Positions 8,470 to 18,684 of a DNA stretch of 64,000 bases are shown here, in pieces. A program made the position numbers and the translations under genes. The DNA is from Zobellia galactanivorans. GTDB lineage: Bacteria; Bacteroidota; Bacteroidia; Flavobacteriales; Flavobacteriaceae. The DNA lies in contig NC_015844.1 of assembly GCF_000973105.1 (NCBI RefSeq), positions 1,298,501 through 1,362,500 of the forward strand, written 5' to 3'. The notes below the pieces were generated by a model, which did no database searches, had not been told where the DNA came from, and saw only the letters and a program-made list of their open reading frames with translations. How positions within the stretch are numbered: position 1 is the stretch's first letter; each line of letters starts with the position of its first letter.

Positions 8470-8907
8470 TTACCTAGTATCCGGGGGCATGGTAATCAAG
8501 ACCTTCATCCGTTTCCAAAACAATATGGCCGTCTTATTGGAATGTACCGACAAATCGGCCAATAGCAGCAAATTTCTCTTGAACTGTTCGTACTCGTTCT
8601 TATTGAGCTCGTTATCGTCTATGGGATAATAGACCATTCCCCAGTTCGGGAAATTCCGTTCTTCCGTTTCGCCTTCCGACAACAGGTAAACACCGGTATG
8701 CCGAGAATCTTGTTTGATATTTTCAAAAAGCGCTTGCACTTTTTCCTTTTCCCCTTCTAAGATTTGAATAAACTTTCGCTTGTAGAAAATGAGGCAACCT
8801 GTCAATCCATTGTCCTTATTAAAATTTATAGCCGTCTCTAAGATGGCTTCGATGTCGGCACTTGAAAGCCCTTTGATCGCTTTTGACTCGTAAGTAAGTG
8901 TATACAT
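8470..8907 (-). CDS. BLUF domain blue-light photoreceptor
   Basis: A 145-residue protein made of one BLUF domain. The flavin-binding and switching residues are visible: Tyr6 in TLTYESKA, Asn30 before GLTGCLIF, Gln48 in FIQILEG, and the GMVY segment after RNFPNW. The E51-G52 turn and the DSRHTGV helix start are also typical. BLUF proteins bind FAD and change hydrogen bonding around Gln and Tyr on blue light. The C-terminal 40 residues add helices (YEQFKRNLLLLADL) but no catalytic domain, so output must go through a partner protein. It lies among stress genes (Dps, DUF892), which suggests light as an input to stress control. Confidence 0.93.
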   Translation of the reverse strand: MYTLTYESKAIKGLSSADIEAILETAINFNKDNGLTGCLIFYKRKFIQILEGEKEKVQALFENIKQDSRHTGVYLLSEGETEERNFPNWGMVYYPIDDNELNKNEYEQFKRNLLLLADLSVHSNKTAILFWKRMKVLITMPPDTR

Positions 8908-9119
8908 TTCTAAAATAGAATGGGGATGATTATTTTGCCCATGACCCTAGTCCATGGTACAAAGCAAATTCTAATGCTCCTTGCCCTCGTTTCCATTTCT
9001 AAATAAAAACTTCACAAACAGCATGCATGAAGATAGCAAAAGTAATTACAAATTACCAGATACGAACGTAAAACCCGTAAAAAACAGTACTACCACAGGT
9101 TACCCTTTGGGAGGAATAC

Positions 9120-11441
9120 CTAAAACGGATACCCTATGGCAAAATTAAATATAAGATTATTGCTGCCCCCATCGATGAAGGGCGTACGCAAACGTTCCCC
9201 CTCGGGCCAATAGGGCACCTGCAAGGGCGAAGCAAAATCGAAGCGGATGACAAAGCTCTGTATATCTACCCTGAGTCCGAAGCCCAAACCAATACCCAGC
9301 TCCTTCATCCAATCGGAACCGAACTTGCCTTCGGTGGCCAGACGCTGGTTAAAGGCAATACTTTCGGCCGATTCGTCCTCGTCTACCTCCACCTCATTGG
9401 TCAACCAGACATTCCCCGCATCAACAAAAAAAGCACCCTTTAAATACGACCATATCGGAAAACGGTATTCAAGATTGGCCTCTAAGCGCAGGTTTCCCGA
9501 TTGATCAAAAAACGAACTGTTCCCATCTTCATCACTGCTAAAGGTTCCGGGACCCAAGGATCGGATCTGAAAGGCTCGAACGCTATAGGGCCCTCCCGAG
9601 AAAAACTGTTTTACAAAGGGAAGGGTCGAAGAATTACCGTATGGAATACCCCATCCGGCATAAACGCGACTTACCAAGGCGCTCTCCTTGCCCCATTTGA
9701 GGTAGTACCGAAAATCGATATCGGCCTTGGCATACTGTGCGTATTCCAAACCGAAAGCCGTGCTCTTCCCCCCGTTCAAAAGGCTCAGGGTATTGCCCGC
9801 CACATCTAAGCTTGTGGACAAATAAATAGGATGGTCCTTATTTTCATCGACCAGCTCGTTATAGCTAAAGGTATAGGTGAGACCGGCGATGAACTGTTGT
9901 TCAAAACTGCTGCTCAAAAACGGATTTTTCTCTAAGATCGCATCGAACTCCGCCGTGGTGTTCGAAAGATTGACATAGGTAATATTAATGGGATTCAACT
10001 CGTGGAACACAAAGCGGTTGGCCTTCCAAGTATAGCCAAAAGAGCCATTAAACGAGGTCAAGGTATAAAGTTGGCTCCGCTTAAGGAAATCGCCCCCCAA
10101 ACTGATCTTGGTCTTAGGTACCGCATAGTTAAAACGACTGGGAGAAAAAGGCAGGAGCCTCGGCAATAGTAAATTGGCCTTTAACCCGCCCGCTATACTG
10201 CTTAAACCGGAATTCTGGGATCCCGATAGCTGGGTTTCATACGAAAAATCACCCGTTAGGCTAAAAGTCTCCCCTCCCTTAAAAACATTCCGATTGTTGT
10301 AGGTCAGGGCTATACCCGGCCCGGCAAAGCCATTTGATTTGGTCACCGCTTGAAGTTCTGCCCTCACCGAGCGTTTGGTCAAGGGCGAGAGAAAAATATC
10401 GGCCGTAAGCGAGCCCTTTCCGTCTGCGGAAACCGTATCGTTTTCGTTAAATCGTATGTTTACGAACTTGTAACTTCCCAAATCGGAAAGTCGGTTACTC
10501 GTCAATCTTGCCGTTTCCGCATTGTACTCCTGCCCTTTTTCAAAAAGGATGTAGGGCTCCAAGCGCTTGGGCTTAAAGAATTCTTCCTCCTGAACAAAAT
10601 AGATACCGTTCTCTTCGGTCGTTGCCCATGGTTTGGGCAGACTGTCGTTTTCAATCGAATAATTAGGATAGACCGCAATGGAATCGATCGTATACGGAAT
10701 CACCGATTTCTGTGGCGTTCCCTTCTTTAAGCGCAGGAACAGATCGAATTTTCTCTGGTCATAACGATTGGTGTCGGCCTCAAAAATCAAAAAATCAGGG
10801 TTAAAATTATAATATCCCCGGCCTTTGAGAACCCCGTCTATGCGTTCCCGTTCGTACTTCAGCAGTTCAAGATCGAAACGTTCGCCCGCCTTTAGCCGTG
10901 TACCGGCCATGGCCTTCTCCAATTCCCCATAAATCGCCAAGGAATCTTTGTCGATTTTCCACTGCTGTAAGGTATAGGGTTTTGACAATTCGGCCGAATA
11001 GGCCACAGAGGCATAGTCTCGGGTACTGTCAATGGCCGACGACACCTTGCTATAGAAAAACCCTCGATTATCGAGCCTATTGCGCATAAGTTCCGTTATA
11101 CGCTGGGGATCCACGTCACTGAGGTAGACGGGCTCTTCCCCGAACTTTTTATTGAGCCATTTGTTTAAAAACCCCGGTTTTTTGCGCTGAGACTTATAAT
11201 GGTAATACAGGCCTAGGCGCATCCCCAAAACCGTAGCGTTCGGCTCGGGCCTGAGCAAGGTATGTAACTCTTGCGTTACGGCCTTCTTCGCACCCTTGCC
11301 CCCATCCGTAACCACGTCGACCTCGGCCCCCTTGTACAGGGTTTCATCCCCAGGTATGTACTTGCGCACGCTACAGGCGGTCAGGCCCGATAGAAAGAGC
11401 AGTAAAAAAAAGCGTGAAATAAAGGGCGTTCTCCACTTCAT
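9120..11441 (-). CDS. tamL: TamL: BamA/TamA family outer-membrane protein with lipoprotein signal
   Basis: The 773-residue protein starts with a signal and lipobox ending at Cys23 (GLTAC), a feature of the Bacteroidota TamA variant TamL. POTRA-like segments fill about 30-350. The C-terminal half is a 16-strand barrel of the D15/surface-antigen type, with GGPYSVRAFQIRSLGPG as the conserved loop region and a final aromatic strand ending in GYPF. TamL and TamB are thought to help insert or move proteins or lipids in the outer membrane. The start codon follows the tamB stop by 2 bases, so they are co-translated. The lipobox cysteine and terminal Phe support a full-length gene. Confidence 0.93.
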   Translation of the reverse strand: MKWRTPFISRFFLLLFLSGLTACSVRKYIPGDETLYKGAEVDVVTDGGKGAKKAVTQELHTLLRPEPNATVLGMRLGLYYHYKSQRKKPGFLNKWLNKKFGEEPVYLSDVDPQRITELMRNRLDNRGFFYSKVSSAIDSTRDYASVAYSAELSKPYTLQQWKIDKDSLAIYGELEKAMAGTRLKAGERFDLELLKYERERIDGVLKGRGYYNFNPDFLIFEADTNRYDQRKFDLFLRLKKGTPQKSVIPYTIDSIAVYPNYSIENDSLPKPWATTEENGIYFVQEEEFFKPKRLEPYILFEKGQEYNAETARLTSNRLSDLGSYKFVNIRFNENDTVSADGKGSLTADIFLSPLTKRSVRAELQAVTKSNGFAGPGIALTYNNRNVFKGGETFSLTGDFSYETQLSGSQNSGLSSIAGGLKANLLLPRLLPFSPSRFNYAVPKTKISLGGDFLKRSQLYTLTSFNGSFGYTWKANRFVFHELNPINITYVNLSNTTAEFDAILEKNPFLSSSFEQQFIAGLTYTFSYNELVDENKDHPIYLSTSLDVAGNTLSLLNGGKSTAFGLEYAQYAKADIDFRYYLKWGKESALVSRVYAGWGIPYGNSSTLPFVKQFFSGGPYSVRAFQIRSLGPGTFSSDEDGNSSFFDQSGNLRLEANLEYRFPIWSYLKGAFFVDAGNVWLTNEVEVDEDESAESIAFNQRLATEGKFGSDWMKELGIGLGFGLRVDIQSFVIRFDFASPLQVPYWPEGERLRTPFIDGGSNNLIFNFAIGYPF

Positions 11442-11443
11442 AT

Positions 11444-14400
11444 CTATTGATTCTCCTGGGTTTCTTTGGTCTTGTTTTTCTTCTTGTCCGTGCCCGTTTC
11501 CTTTTTTAAGGGGTTGAACAACTGACTGAACTTATTGAATTCCCGATTAAAAATAACGGCCATTCCGGTAACGATCAACTGACCGTCAACAATATTTTCA
11601 TATTCACTTTTTCGAAAGCCCTTAAGGCGGTACCGTCCATCTTGTGTAAGCAGATACTCCAAGCTTACATTCCCTATAATAGGGGTCTGCTCCTGTCCCG
11701 ACTGGGCACTTCCCTCTACATCTACGGCACTACCCGCGGTAACCACCAAACGGTCATCGAACAATTTCTTCTTTGCGTTGATATTGAGTTGGGTGCGGTC
11801 TTGGGGGGTATCGCCCTGATAATCGGTAAAGCTATCGAGGTCAAAATCGACCTCAAGGCCGGTACTGCCGAAAACCTTATCGGAAAAAGCATTGAGTTCG
11901 CCCGAGAGCACCTTGTTTACGTTGTCCCTGGCGATGGCGGCCGTACCCCCCAAGCTTCCGTCACTTCCCGAATCGGGATAGAAGCGATTGAGTGCCAATA
12001 AGGAAAACACCTGCTTGTTCAGTTCCGCTTCCTGACCGTTGAGTTGCTGTACCCTTCCGTAAACCGCACCTCCCAAGGAACCCTGTTCGTCTTCGGGCAT
12101 ATCGAGCCCGAACGATAACTCAGGCTGTAAAAGTTCCCCATCGACGTTCAAATACACCAAAAAGGGCAGTACTTGCTGGTATTGGCTCGACACGCCCAAA
12201 TCTTCACTTGAGGTAACCGTGGCCATCAATGGCGCGGCCGAAGTCTCCACTTTATAAACGGCCGTTACATCTAATTTGGCATTGGCGGGATCCCCTTGCC
12301 AGGTAATGGTGCTTCCGGGATTGATCTCGAAGCGGCGCTTCACCAGATTGTAAAGATTGGTCTCGTAATGGCCCGATTTAAGCTCATACCTTCCCGTAAG
12401 GTTCATTCTTCCGTTGGGCTCTATATTCAGGTTCAGGGCCGCCTCGCCCGAAACCTCTAGATTATCTCCGGTACGCTCATCAATAATAACATGAAAATCG
12501 GCATCCTCGGCAATCTCCAATACGGTCCTCACATCCATACCTTGAAAAAAGGAAGGCACTTCCTCTTGGTCGTTACGGGTCAGTATGGCATCGGGATTTT
12601 CTCGGTTTACAAAAAGTACCACCCCGTCCCTTTCCTCTACATCCAACTGCGATTCAGGTACCACGTAAGTGATATCGGTAACCTTTCTGATCCTTAGTTT
12701 TCCGGTGATTTTCGGTAACTCCAAATCGCCCTGAACGGCGATATCGGCATCTAAACTTGCTTCCCCATAAAAAAGTTCATTGTCTTTTTCGGTAGAGTTC
12801 AAGACCCGAAATTTTTCGGCGTTCAACTTCAGGTCAAAGCTGGGGTTCAGTAGGCTTTGGGTGCCGATACCACCTTGCACGGTAAAGGCACTTCCATCCG
12901 CATCCGTCACTTGAAAACCATCGAAATATACGCCTTCGGTATCTAATTTGAGCTGCTCTTCGGAAATCTTAAAAACGGCATTGAGCGAAGCTACGTTAAA
13001 ATCGACCCCGTTAAAATCGAGCACCCCTTTGTATTCTGGGGATGCCGTAGTTCCCGATACATTAATCCGTCCTGAAATGGCACCGTGTGCATCCTTAAGG
13101 GCGCCTTTGGTGAACCCTTGAAGCTTTCCTAATTCGATACGGTTCAAATCGAGGTCTAAATTCAACAAGGCCCCTTTTTCGGCTGCGGCATAATCGCCCA
13201 CCAAGTCCAAATCGACACCCCCATCTTTCAAGGCCAGATTAAAGTCATAGGCCGAGACCCCGGTGGAATTGGCCTTAAGGCTTAAATTGCCCAAGGGATT
13301 TTCGAGCGCCTCTAGGGAATTGATCTTAAAATCGGCCACAAGGCCCGTAGCCCCGAAGGGATTCTCGATTACCAAATCGCCCTTGACCAGACCGGAAGCC
13401 AAGTTCTCATCCGGGTTCAACAAGCTCAAAAAGGTCTGTAGCTTAAAATTCTCAAAGCCGATTCCGATATGTTCCTTTTCAACCCCTTCCATACTATTGC
13501 TAAAGGTTAGTTCTTGCTCGTTACGGGAAAAACTCAGCTTCCTAAAACGCAATAATTTTTCACCTACGGCAATTTGGTTGTCTTGGGGAAGGGTCCATTT
13601 TTTCTTGTTCAATAGCAGGTTGGAGGAATCGATGCGGATTAAGGTAGTGTCCTTGGAAAGGGTCATGACCGAGGAAACATGGACCATTTCCTCCTTACCG
13701 TCCAGGGCCACAAAATCCAAGAGAAGCTCCTTGTTTTTTAGATTGCCCGTGATATAGGTACCTTCCATTCGAATAGGTTCGAACACCAAGCCCCCAAAGC
13801 CCGCACTAAAATTCAGGTCGGTGGCGGTCCCCCTCAATTGGACGCCCAAACTATCGATGGAACTGCCTTGGTAGGCCAGGGAAGGCACAAATACATCCGC
13901 ATTCATCTTTTTGGTCCTTGCATCAAAGTCCGCTTCGACCAAAAGGGAATCCAATCGTTCTACTCCCCTTAAAAACACTTCGGTCAAAATGGGGGTAGGC
14001 GACAATTTTAGGTTCATCTTCACCTTTACCGAATCCGTTTCCGATTTTTCGGCGAGGCTATCCTTAAAATAGTTTTCAAACTGTTGCCGCAAGGCTTTGC
14101 CCAAATCTTGCGGGGAGGCGTTCGACTCTAAACGGGCCGTCAAAAAATCGCTATCAAGGCTTAATCCTGTATGGGCCGGATCTACGGAAGAACTTAGCTG
14201 AACGCCTCCCAATTGATACTGCTCATTATCATAGACGGCCACCCCATTTTCAATTTGGGCCTCTATATTAAAAACCTCGGCATTGCCCTTGAATTGGGCA
14301 TTCATTTGAAGTCCAGCTTTAATGTCCTCCTTTGTTAGCCCCAAAGCATAGAGGTCGGCCCCTATCATGTTCAGGTCGACATCGAACCCTGAACTTACAG

Positions 14401-16438
14401 AATCGAGCAGCACCTTGGTCTGGGCCGTAAAGTTCAAGTTATCATCCTTAAAAGAAAGATCTATGGCCCCTTTACCGTTCTGTATATCCCCTTCGAGTTT
14501 TAGGGCCGAAAAGTCGTAGTCGTTTAGCTGAAGCTGAGAGAAATCGGCTTTAAGTTTGGCGTCGAGGTTATTGACATCGCCACCTCCCGATACATCCATG
14601 GTAAAGGAAAGCCCGCCTAATTTCGGATTGTTCAACAGCTTGTCGAGTTGAAGGCCATCTACTTTTAGGTCTCCCTTAAACCGCATCTCCGTACCTTCTT
14701 GGTAGTCGCCTTTTGCGGCTATGGTCCCTTCCGGAATGACTAGCTTTGCCTGGGCCCTTAGGTCATTTATTTCCCCCCTTGCTTCCGCATCGACAGCTAC
14801 GGTCTGGGGAAGGGATATTCCCAACTCCTTTTCAGAAACAAATTGGGCGATGTCCGCTTTGACGGTATTGAGTCGAATGGTATCGAAATTGAAGAACAAA
14901 GCGTCTGGCCGGGTTATATTTTGGAGGCTTCCACGGGCAATGAATTGGGTTGTCTTTCCCCAGTTCAACTGCATATTTTTTATATCGATCTCTTCCAAGG
15001 TACCCTCTGCCATAATTGCGCCCTGAACGGGATGTTGCGCCGCGGACTTTAGATAGGTGTTATCCGCAAGTTGGGGCTGAAGGGTGAACACATCGTTTAA
15101 ATCGAGGTATACTTCCCCAAGTGCCATATCTACCTCGGTTTGACCTGGGGTATCCATCAGCTTTTCCACGGAGGGATAACTCAATGTCATTTCCCCTGCC
15201 AAAGCACTCTCGTTAAGGCGTAATTGCAAGCCTTCCAAGGCTGCGGAAGTATCATCCATCTCGGCACCGAAGGCAAGGTTTCGCAATACGATTCCACTTT
15301 TTTCAATAAAGGACAAGGCCTTTAAATCCATTTGCACCATTCTAGGTTGATAGCGTATCGCCCCCGCCTGTAGCTTGAATTCCGATAGGGAAATCGCGTT
15401 CGGATCGAAATCACCTTTTTGGGCTTGGGCCCTTCCCCTAGTATATACAATTGTGTTGTTTTCAAAATCGACCCCATCGGCACGTACCGAAAACTTGGGC
15501 CACTCAAAGGCGGCATCGGGAACATCGGTTTCGGTCGAATCTACCGCGGCGACGTCTGACGGAAGATGCAAAGCTAATGACGAACCTTTTAGGGCCATTC
15601 TATCCACCTCTATCGTATTTGTTGCCAAATCGGCTTTGGGCAATTCAAGTTCAAAGCTTGAAAAATTCAAATGGGCAAACGTGGAATCGGGAACCGAAGC
15701 ATAGTCGGCCTTTACGTTATTAAATTGAAGATGGTCTACGGCCAGGTAAGGTAAGGATGTCTGGGTCGTATCTTCGGAAGAAAAGGCTTTTGTTTGCCTA
15801 TAGAAGATTTCCGTATCCGATAGCTGAAACCCATCGATCTCGAACCTCAGTTTTTCCAAATCGGTTTCATCGGCATCCAATAGCAATTTACCAAGTCGGA
15901 TACGGCCGTCCATTCCCAAATAAGCATCATGATAGTCCACTTTAAAATCCGTAAAATGAAGCTCCCCTATGCGTATTTTCATGGGTTCCGTATCTGTAGA
16001 CACCGTAGTGGTATCGGCAGTAGCAAAAGCATCGACCAACAAAGTAAAATTGAAATCCTCGGTATTTTCGGCCCTATGGACATTTGCCCGGAGACCTTCC
16101 CAAGTAGCCGATTTTAAATTCAGTTCATTCCCAAAGATCAAAGGCCTTAGGGCCAGATTGACCTCCAAGTTTTTTGAATAGGCCAAGGTATCCCCCTTGG
16201 TATCTTCCAAATAGAGTCCCTCCAAAAAAAGATTCCCCGAAAAGGTAAGGAACAAGCGGTCGATAGTCACTTTGGTGTTGGTCTTTTGGGAAACGTAGTC
16301 CGTCAGTTTACCGACAATGAGGTCTTGCCCCCATTGGCTTCGAATAAAAAGCACCAAGGCTAGAAATAGCAAGACCAGCACTAAAGACACCCGTCCGAAG
16401 CGCCTTAGCCACCTATATTTCCTTTTCTCCTCTTGCAT
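11444..16438 (-). CDS. tamB: TamB: translocation and assembly module inner-membrane protein (DUF490)
   Basis: A very long protein (1664 residues from the ATG at 16438; a longer frame begins with TTG). One N-terminal membrane helix (about 15-36) is followed by GQDLIVGKLTDYVSQKTNTK, the typical AsmA/TamB opening, then more than 1,000 residues of beta-strand repeats forming a hydrophobic groove, and a C-terminal DUF490 domain (about 1280-1610) with LNIEPNGRMNLTGRYELKSG and a KLDVTAVYKVET strand. It spans the periplasm and contacts TamL, encoded directly after it. The final 30 residues are Lys/Glu-rich and polar. Family members act in lipid transport or outer-membrane protein assembly; which one applies here is open. 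Confidence 0.92.
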   Translation of the reverse strand: MQEEKRKYRWLRRFGRVSLVLVLLFLALVLFIRSQWGQDLIVGKLTDYVSQKTNTKVTIDRLFLTFSGNLFLEGLYLEDTKGDTLAYSKNLEVNLALRPLIFGNELNLKSATWEGLRANVHRAENTEDFNFTLLVDAFATADTTTVSTDTEPMKIRIGELHFTDFKVDYHDAYLGMDGRIRLGKLLLDADETDLEKLRFEIDGFQLSDTEIFYRQTKAFSSEDTTQTSLPYLAVDHLQFNNVKADYASVPDSTFAHLNFSSFELELPKADLATNTIEVDRMALKGSSLALHLPSDVAAVDSTETDVPDAAFEWPKFSVRADGVDFENNTIVYTRGRAQAQKGDFDPNAISLSEFKLQAGAIRYQPRMVQMDLKALSFIEKSGIVLRNLAFGAEMDDTSAALEGLQLRLNESALAGEMTLSYPSVEKLMDTPGQTEVDMALGEVYLDLNDVFTLQPQLADNTYLKSAAQHPVQGAIMAEGTLEEIDIKNMQLNWGKTTQFIARGSLQNITRPDALFFNFDTIRLNTVKADIAQFVSEKELGISLPQTVAVDAEARGEINDLRAQAKLVIPEGTIAAKGDYQEGTEMRFKGDLKVDGLQLDKLLNNPKLGGLSFTMDVSGGGDVNNLDAKLKADFSQLQLNDYDFSALKLEGDIQNGKGAIDLSFKDDNLNFTAQTKVLLDSVSSGFDVDLNMIGADLYALGLTKEDIKAGLQMNAQFKGNAEVFNIEAQIENGVAVYDNEQYQLGGVQLSSSVDPAHTGLSLDSDFLTARLESNASPQDLGKALRQQFENYFKDSLAEKSETDSVKVKMNLKLSPTPILTEVFLRGVERLDSLLVEADFDARTKKMNADVFVPSLAYQGSSIDSLGVQLRGTATDLNFSAGFGGLVFEPIRMEGTYITGNLKNKELLLDFVALDGKEEMVHVSSVMTLSKDTTLIRIDSSNLLLNKKKWTLPQDNQIAVGEKLLRFRKLSFSRNEQELTFSNSMEGVEKEHIGIGFENFKLQTFLSLLNPDENLASGLVKGDLVIENPFGATGLVADFKINSLEALENPLGNLSLKANSTGVSAYDFNLALKDGGVDLDLVGDYAAAEKGALLNLDLDLNRIELGKLQGFTKGALKDAHGAISGRINVSGTTASPEYKGVLDFNGVDFNVASLNAVFKISEEQLKLDTEGVYFDGFQVTDADGSAFTVQGGIGTQSLLNPSFDLKLNAEKFRVLNSTEKDNELFYGEASLDADIAVQGDLELPKITGKLRIRKVTDITYVVPESQLDVEERDGVVLFVNRENPDAILTRNDQEEVPSFFQGMDVRTVLEIAEDADFHVIIDERTGDNLEVSGEAALNLNIEPNGRMNLTGRYELKSGHYETNLYNLVKRRFEINPGSTITWQGDPANAKLDVTAVYKVETSAAPLMATVTSSEDLGVSSQYQQVLPFLVYLNVDGELLQPELSFGLDMPEDEQGSLGGAVYGRVQQLNGQEAELNKQVFSLLALNRFYPDSGSDGSLGGTAAIARDNVNKVLSGELNAFSDKVFGSTGLEVDFDLDSFTDYQGDTPQDRTQLNINAKKKLFDDRLVVTAGSAVDVEGSAQSGQEQTPIIGNVSLEYLLTQDGRYRLKGFRKSEYENIVDGQLIVTGMAVIFNREFNKFSQLFNPLKKETGTDKKKNKTKETQENQ

Positions 16439-16551
16439 AAGGTACAAAGATCAGTAATAAGCCCATGACTTGCATACTTTTCACCATCATAAATTGACGT
16501 AATTGCTATTCATCTTGACCTTATACCTACGTTACCCCTATAAGAGGTGGA

Positions 16552-17307
16552 CTACCGGTCCCACTTTTTAATGATGTGGGCCAATTTTCGCGGCATTTCC
16601 ATTGGGATCAAGTGCCCCACCCTGCTCAAGGTTACGGTAGACGGTTGGCACAAATAGGGAAGGACCTCGTTGTAGATGGCCTCAGTAGCGATTACGGGGT
16701 CATCTTTCGAAAAGATGACCGTTGTAGGCATATCGAGTCGCTTAATACGTTCGGCAATATTGTTTTTCATTCCCACCTTCAACCACCATTGCCATGTGGC
16801 CTCATCGATACGCAATTGGGAATTGACCGCGTACAAGCTTCTCTTCTTCCCCATTTTCTTTTTGGTGGCGCCCAGTACGGTCTTTGCCGCCTCTTCCCTA
16901 TTGGGATGTCTGAGCATACGTTGACGTTCATCGTCGGCCATGTCTTCCACGGTAGGTGGCGAAGGTGCAATAAGCAATAACTTTTCGGGTAGATTCCCTT
17001 TTTTGATCTGTGCGGCGTAGAGGATCAATTTAGCGCCCATGGAATGTCCACAGAGGATATAGTCCTTAAGTTTTAATTCGTCCAGACACAGATTGATATA
17101 CTCCGCCATACCGTAAATCGAGGGTTCCGATAGGGGTTTCGTCCCCCCAAAACCGGGCAGATTCAGCAAGATACAGGTGTAGCGTTTGCGTAAGCGCTTC
17201 GCCAGCCAACGCCAGCTTCCGGCATCGCCCCCAAAATAATGCACAAAGACGATGGTCTTTTTTCCCCTTCCTATTTTCTCGTATTTCAAACCTGTATATA
17301 TCTTCAT
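16552..17307 (-). CDS. Alpha/beta hydrolase
   Basis: The 251-residue protein has the full alpha/beta-hydrolase set: an oxyanion HYFGG turn (23-27), nucleophile Ser89 in CGHSMG, an acid at Asp202 or Asp203 (FSKDDPV) and His232 in RVGHLIPMEMP. The cap region carries many basic and charged residues (TKKKMGKKRS). It has no signal peptide, so it is probably cytoplasmic. The substrate could be an ester, lactone or haloalkane-type compound; the sequence does not decide. Its start touches the stop of the upstream 151-residue gene with no gap, showing a two-gene operon. Confidence 0.88.
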   Translation of the reverse strand: MKIYTGLKYEKIGRGKKTIVFVHYFGGDAGSWRWLAKRLRKRYTCILLNLPGFGGTKPLSEPSIYGMAEYINLCLDELKLKDYILCGHSMGAKLILYAAQIKKGNLPEKLLLIAPSPPTVEDMADDERQRMLRHPNREEAAKTVLGATKKKMGKKRSLYAVNSQLRIDEATWQWWLKVGMKNNIAERIKRLDMPTTVIFSKDDPVIATEAIYNEVLPYLCQPSTVTLSRVGHLIPMEMPRKLAHIIKKWDR

Positions 17308-17763
17308 CTAGTCTTTGTTTAACACATCGCTAGAGGTTTGAATACCTTGGAGCCTGCTCCTATGGTTTTCAAATATCACCTTCAACCTTGAAGGCAAGAG
17401 TCGATCGGAAAGAATATAGTTGGCGTCTTGTATTACTTTGTGGTCTTCCGTGACGAGCATCTCACTGTAGGCCGCTAGGCTTGCACAAGAGAACAAGGCA
17501 TTATCGGAATACCAATTCATCAAGGCCAAACACCTGGAAGCCGGCACGAAGGGCACCTTCAAGGAAGGATTCATAAAAAAACTAACCAATTCGGCCTGAA
17601 CCAAACGCATTTCCTCAATTCTCGATTGAACCAAGGAGGCGCCAAAAGCCAACGAAGACCTTTCCTGTAATTGCTCAAGATGGGGTATAGCGGCACAGAC
17701 CTTGTTAAAGTAGATTTTTACTTTCCGATAAATTTTATAATTCACTTCCATAATCCTGTGCAT
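17308..17763 (-). CDS. Hypothetical helical protein, operon partner of the alpha/beta hydrolase
   Basis: A 151-residue protein with predicted long helices (YKIYRKVKIYFNKVCAA, EEMRLVQAELVSFFM, LPSRLKVIFENHRSRLQ). It has three cysteines, no signal peptide and no motif I recognise. A second ATG at 17751 would remove four residues. The gene ends exactly where the hydrolase begins, so the two are translated together. The helix content and the place in a stress-rich region recall small four-helix proteins, but I assign no function. Confidence 0.65.
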   Translation of the reverse strand: MHRIMEVNYKIYRKVKIYFNKVCAAIPHLEQLQERSSLAFGASLVQSRIEEMRLVQAELVSFFMNPSLKVPFVPASRCLALMNWYSDNALFSCASLAAYSEMLVTEDHKVIQDANYILSDRLLPSRLKVIFENHRSRLQGIQTSSDVLNKD

Positions 17764-17920
17764 TTAACATGTTCCCTACCCAAGCCTTGAGATCAGGGTA
17801 TTCCCATGGTGTTTCTTTGCATATATTATTTTTCACGCCTAGAGTTGGGAAATCATTCGAAGATTACCTCCCGTTATCTATAGGGCGACAACGTAACTAT
17901 TCGCCCTAGAACGGCCATCT

Positions 17921-18430
17921 TTATTCCCCTCCTCTTGCCGGGTAATCGTTCTTTTCTATGTAATCGATGGCATTGAGTATATCGTCCCAATCGGGCCGTG
18001 CAAAGGGCATTGTCTGGACGGCACTGGCATACAAGGTATGGTCGGGCCGCACGAGAAATACCCCAGGTTCGGAAAACGCATCGGGTTCGGAATCCTTTAT
18101 TCCCTTGGAAACGAATAGTCCCCATTTCCGCGCTTCCTCAATAGATAATCCGTAAGCTATGGGCAACTCGGGAACGTTCCATTCCTTTCCCGATTTTTTT
18201 GCACGCGCTTCACTATCACTACTGATGGCCACCACATGGGCGCCCCTATCGGTGAAGTCTTTTAATCTCTTTGCCAATTCCTCCAAATAATTCTTGCATA
18301 CCGGGCAGTGTAGCCCCCTGTAAAAGACCAACACTGTAAAAGACTCGCTTTTCTGGGCGGCCAAGTTCCATTGCGTATCATTTATAAGGGGGAGTTCTAT
18401 CTTGGGTACTTCCGTTTTAGGTTTAATCAT
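17921..18430 (-). CDS. Peroxiredoxin-like (AhpC/TSA) thioredoxin-fold protein
   Basis: I use the ATG at 18430 (169 residues); the longer frame to 18592 adds a leader unlike the family. A thioredoxin fold is seen: a strand FTVLVFYRGLHCPVC with Cys42 and Cys45 in a CPVC pair, then NYLEELAKRLKDF, and the strand AHVVAISSD. The FYRGxxCPxC pattern is typical of a bacterial AhpC/TSA-like group annotated as redoxin or peroxiredoxin-like, expected to reduce peroxides or act as a thiol oxidoreductase. It has no signal peptide, so it is cytoplasmic. It lies next to two dehydrogenases on the other strand and fits the stress theme. Confidence 0.85.
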   Translation of the reverse strand: MIKPKTEVPKIELPLINDTQWNLAAQKSESFTVLVFYRGLHCPVCKNYLEELAKRLKDFTDRGAHVVAISSDSEARAKKSGKEWNVPELPIAYGLSIEEARKWGLFVSKGIKDSEPDAFSEPGVFLVRPDHTLYASAVQTMPFARPDWDDILNAIDYIEKNDYPARGGE

Positions 18431-18684
18431 CCTTAATTTACATTTTAGGTTTCGCTTCAATTCAATTTGAAATGTAATAGCCCTGTCAGCTACTCTACTT
18501 ACAAAATAACAGGATGCTGACGCCTTCGACAGACTTGATAACAAAAATTTGTGCCCTAAAAACAAAAAGGGACAGCTACCGTTCCCCTTCATTTAGGTTT
18601 AATGGCATAGAGCTATCAATTTTATGTATCGAGCCATTCCGGCCCGGCCCACCAATGTAATTTTAGGTTCTAACCACGATAGAA

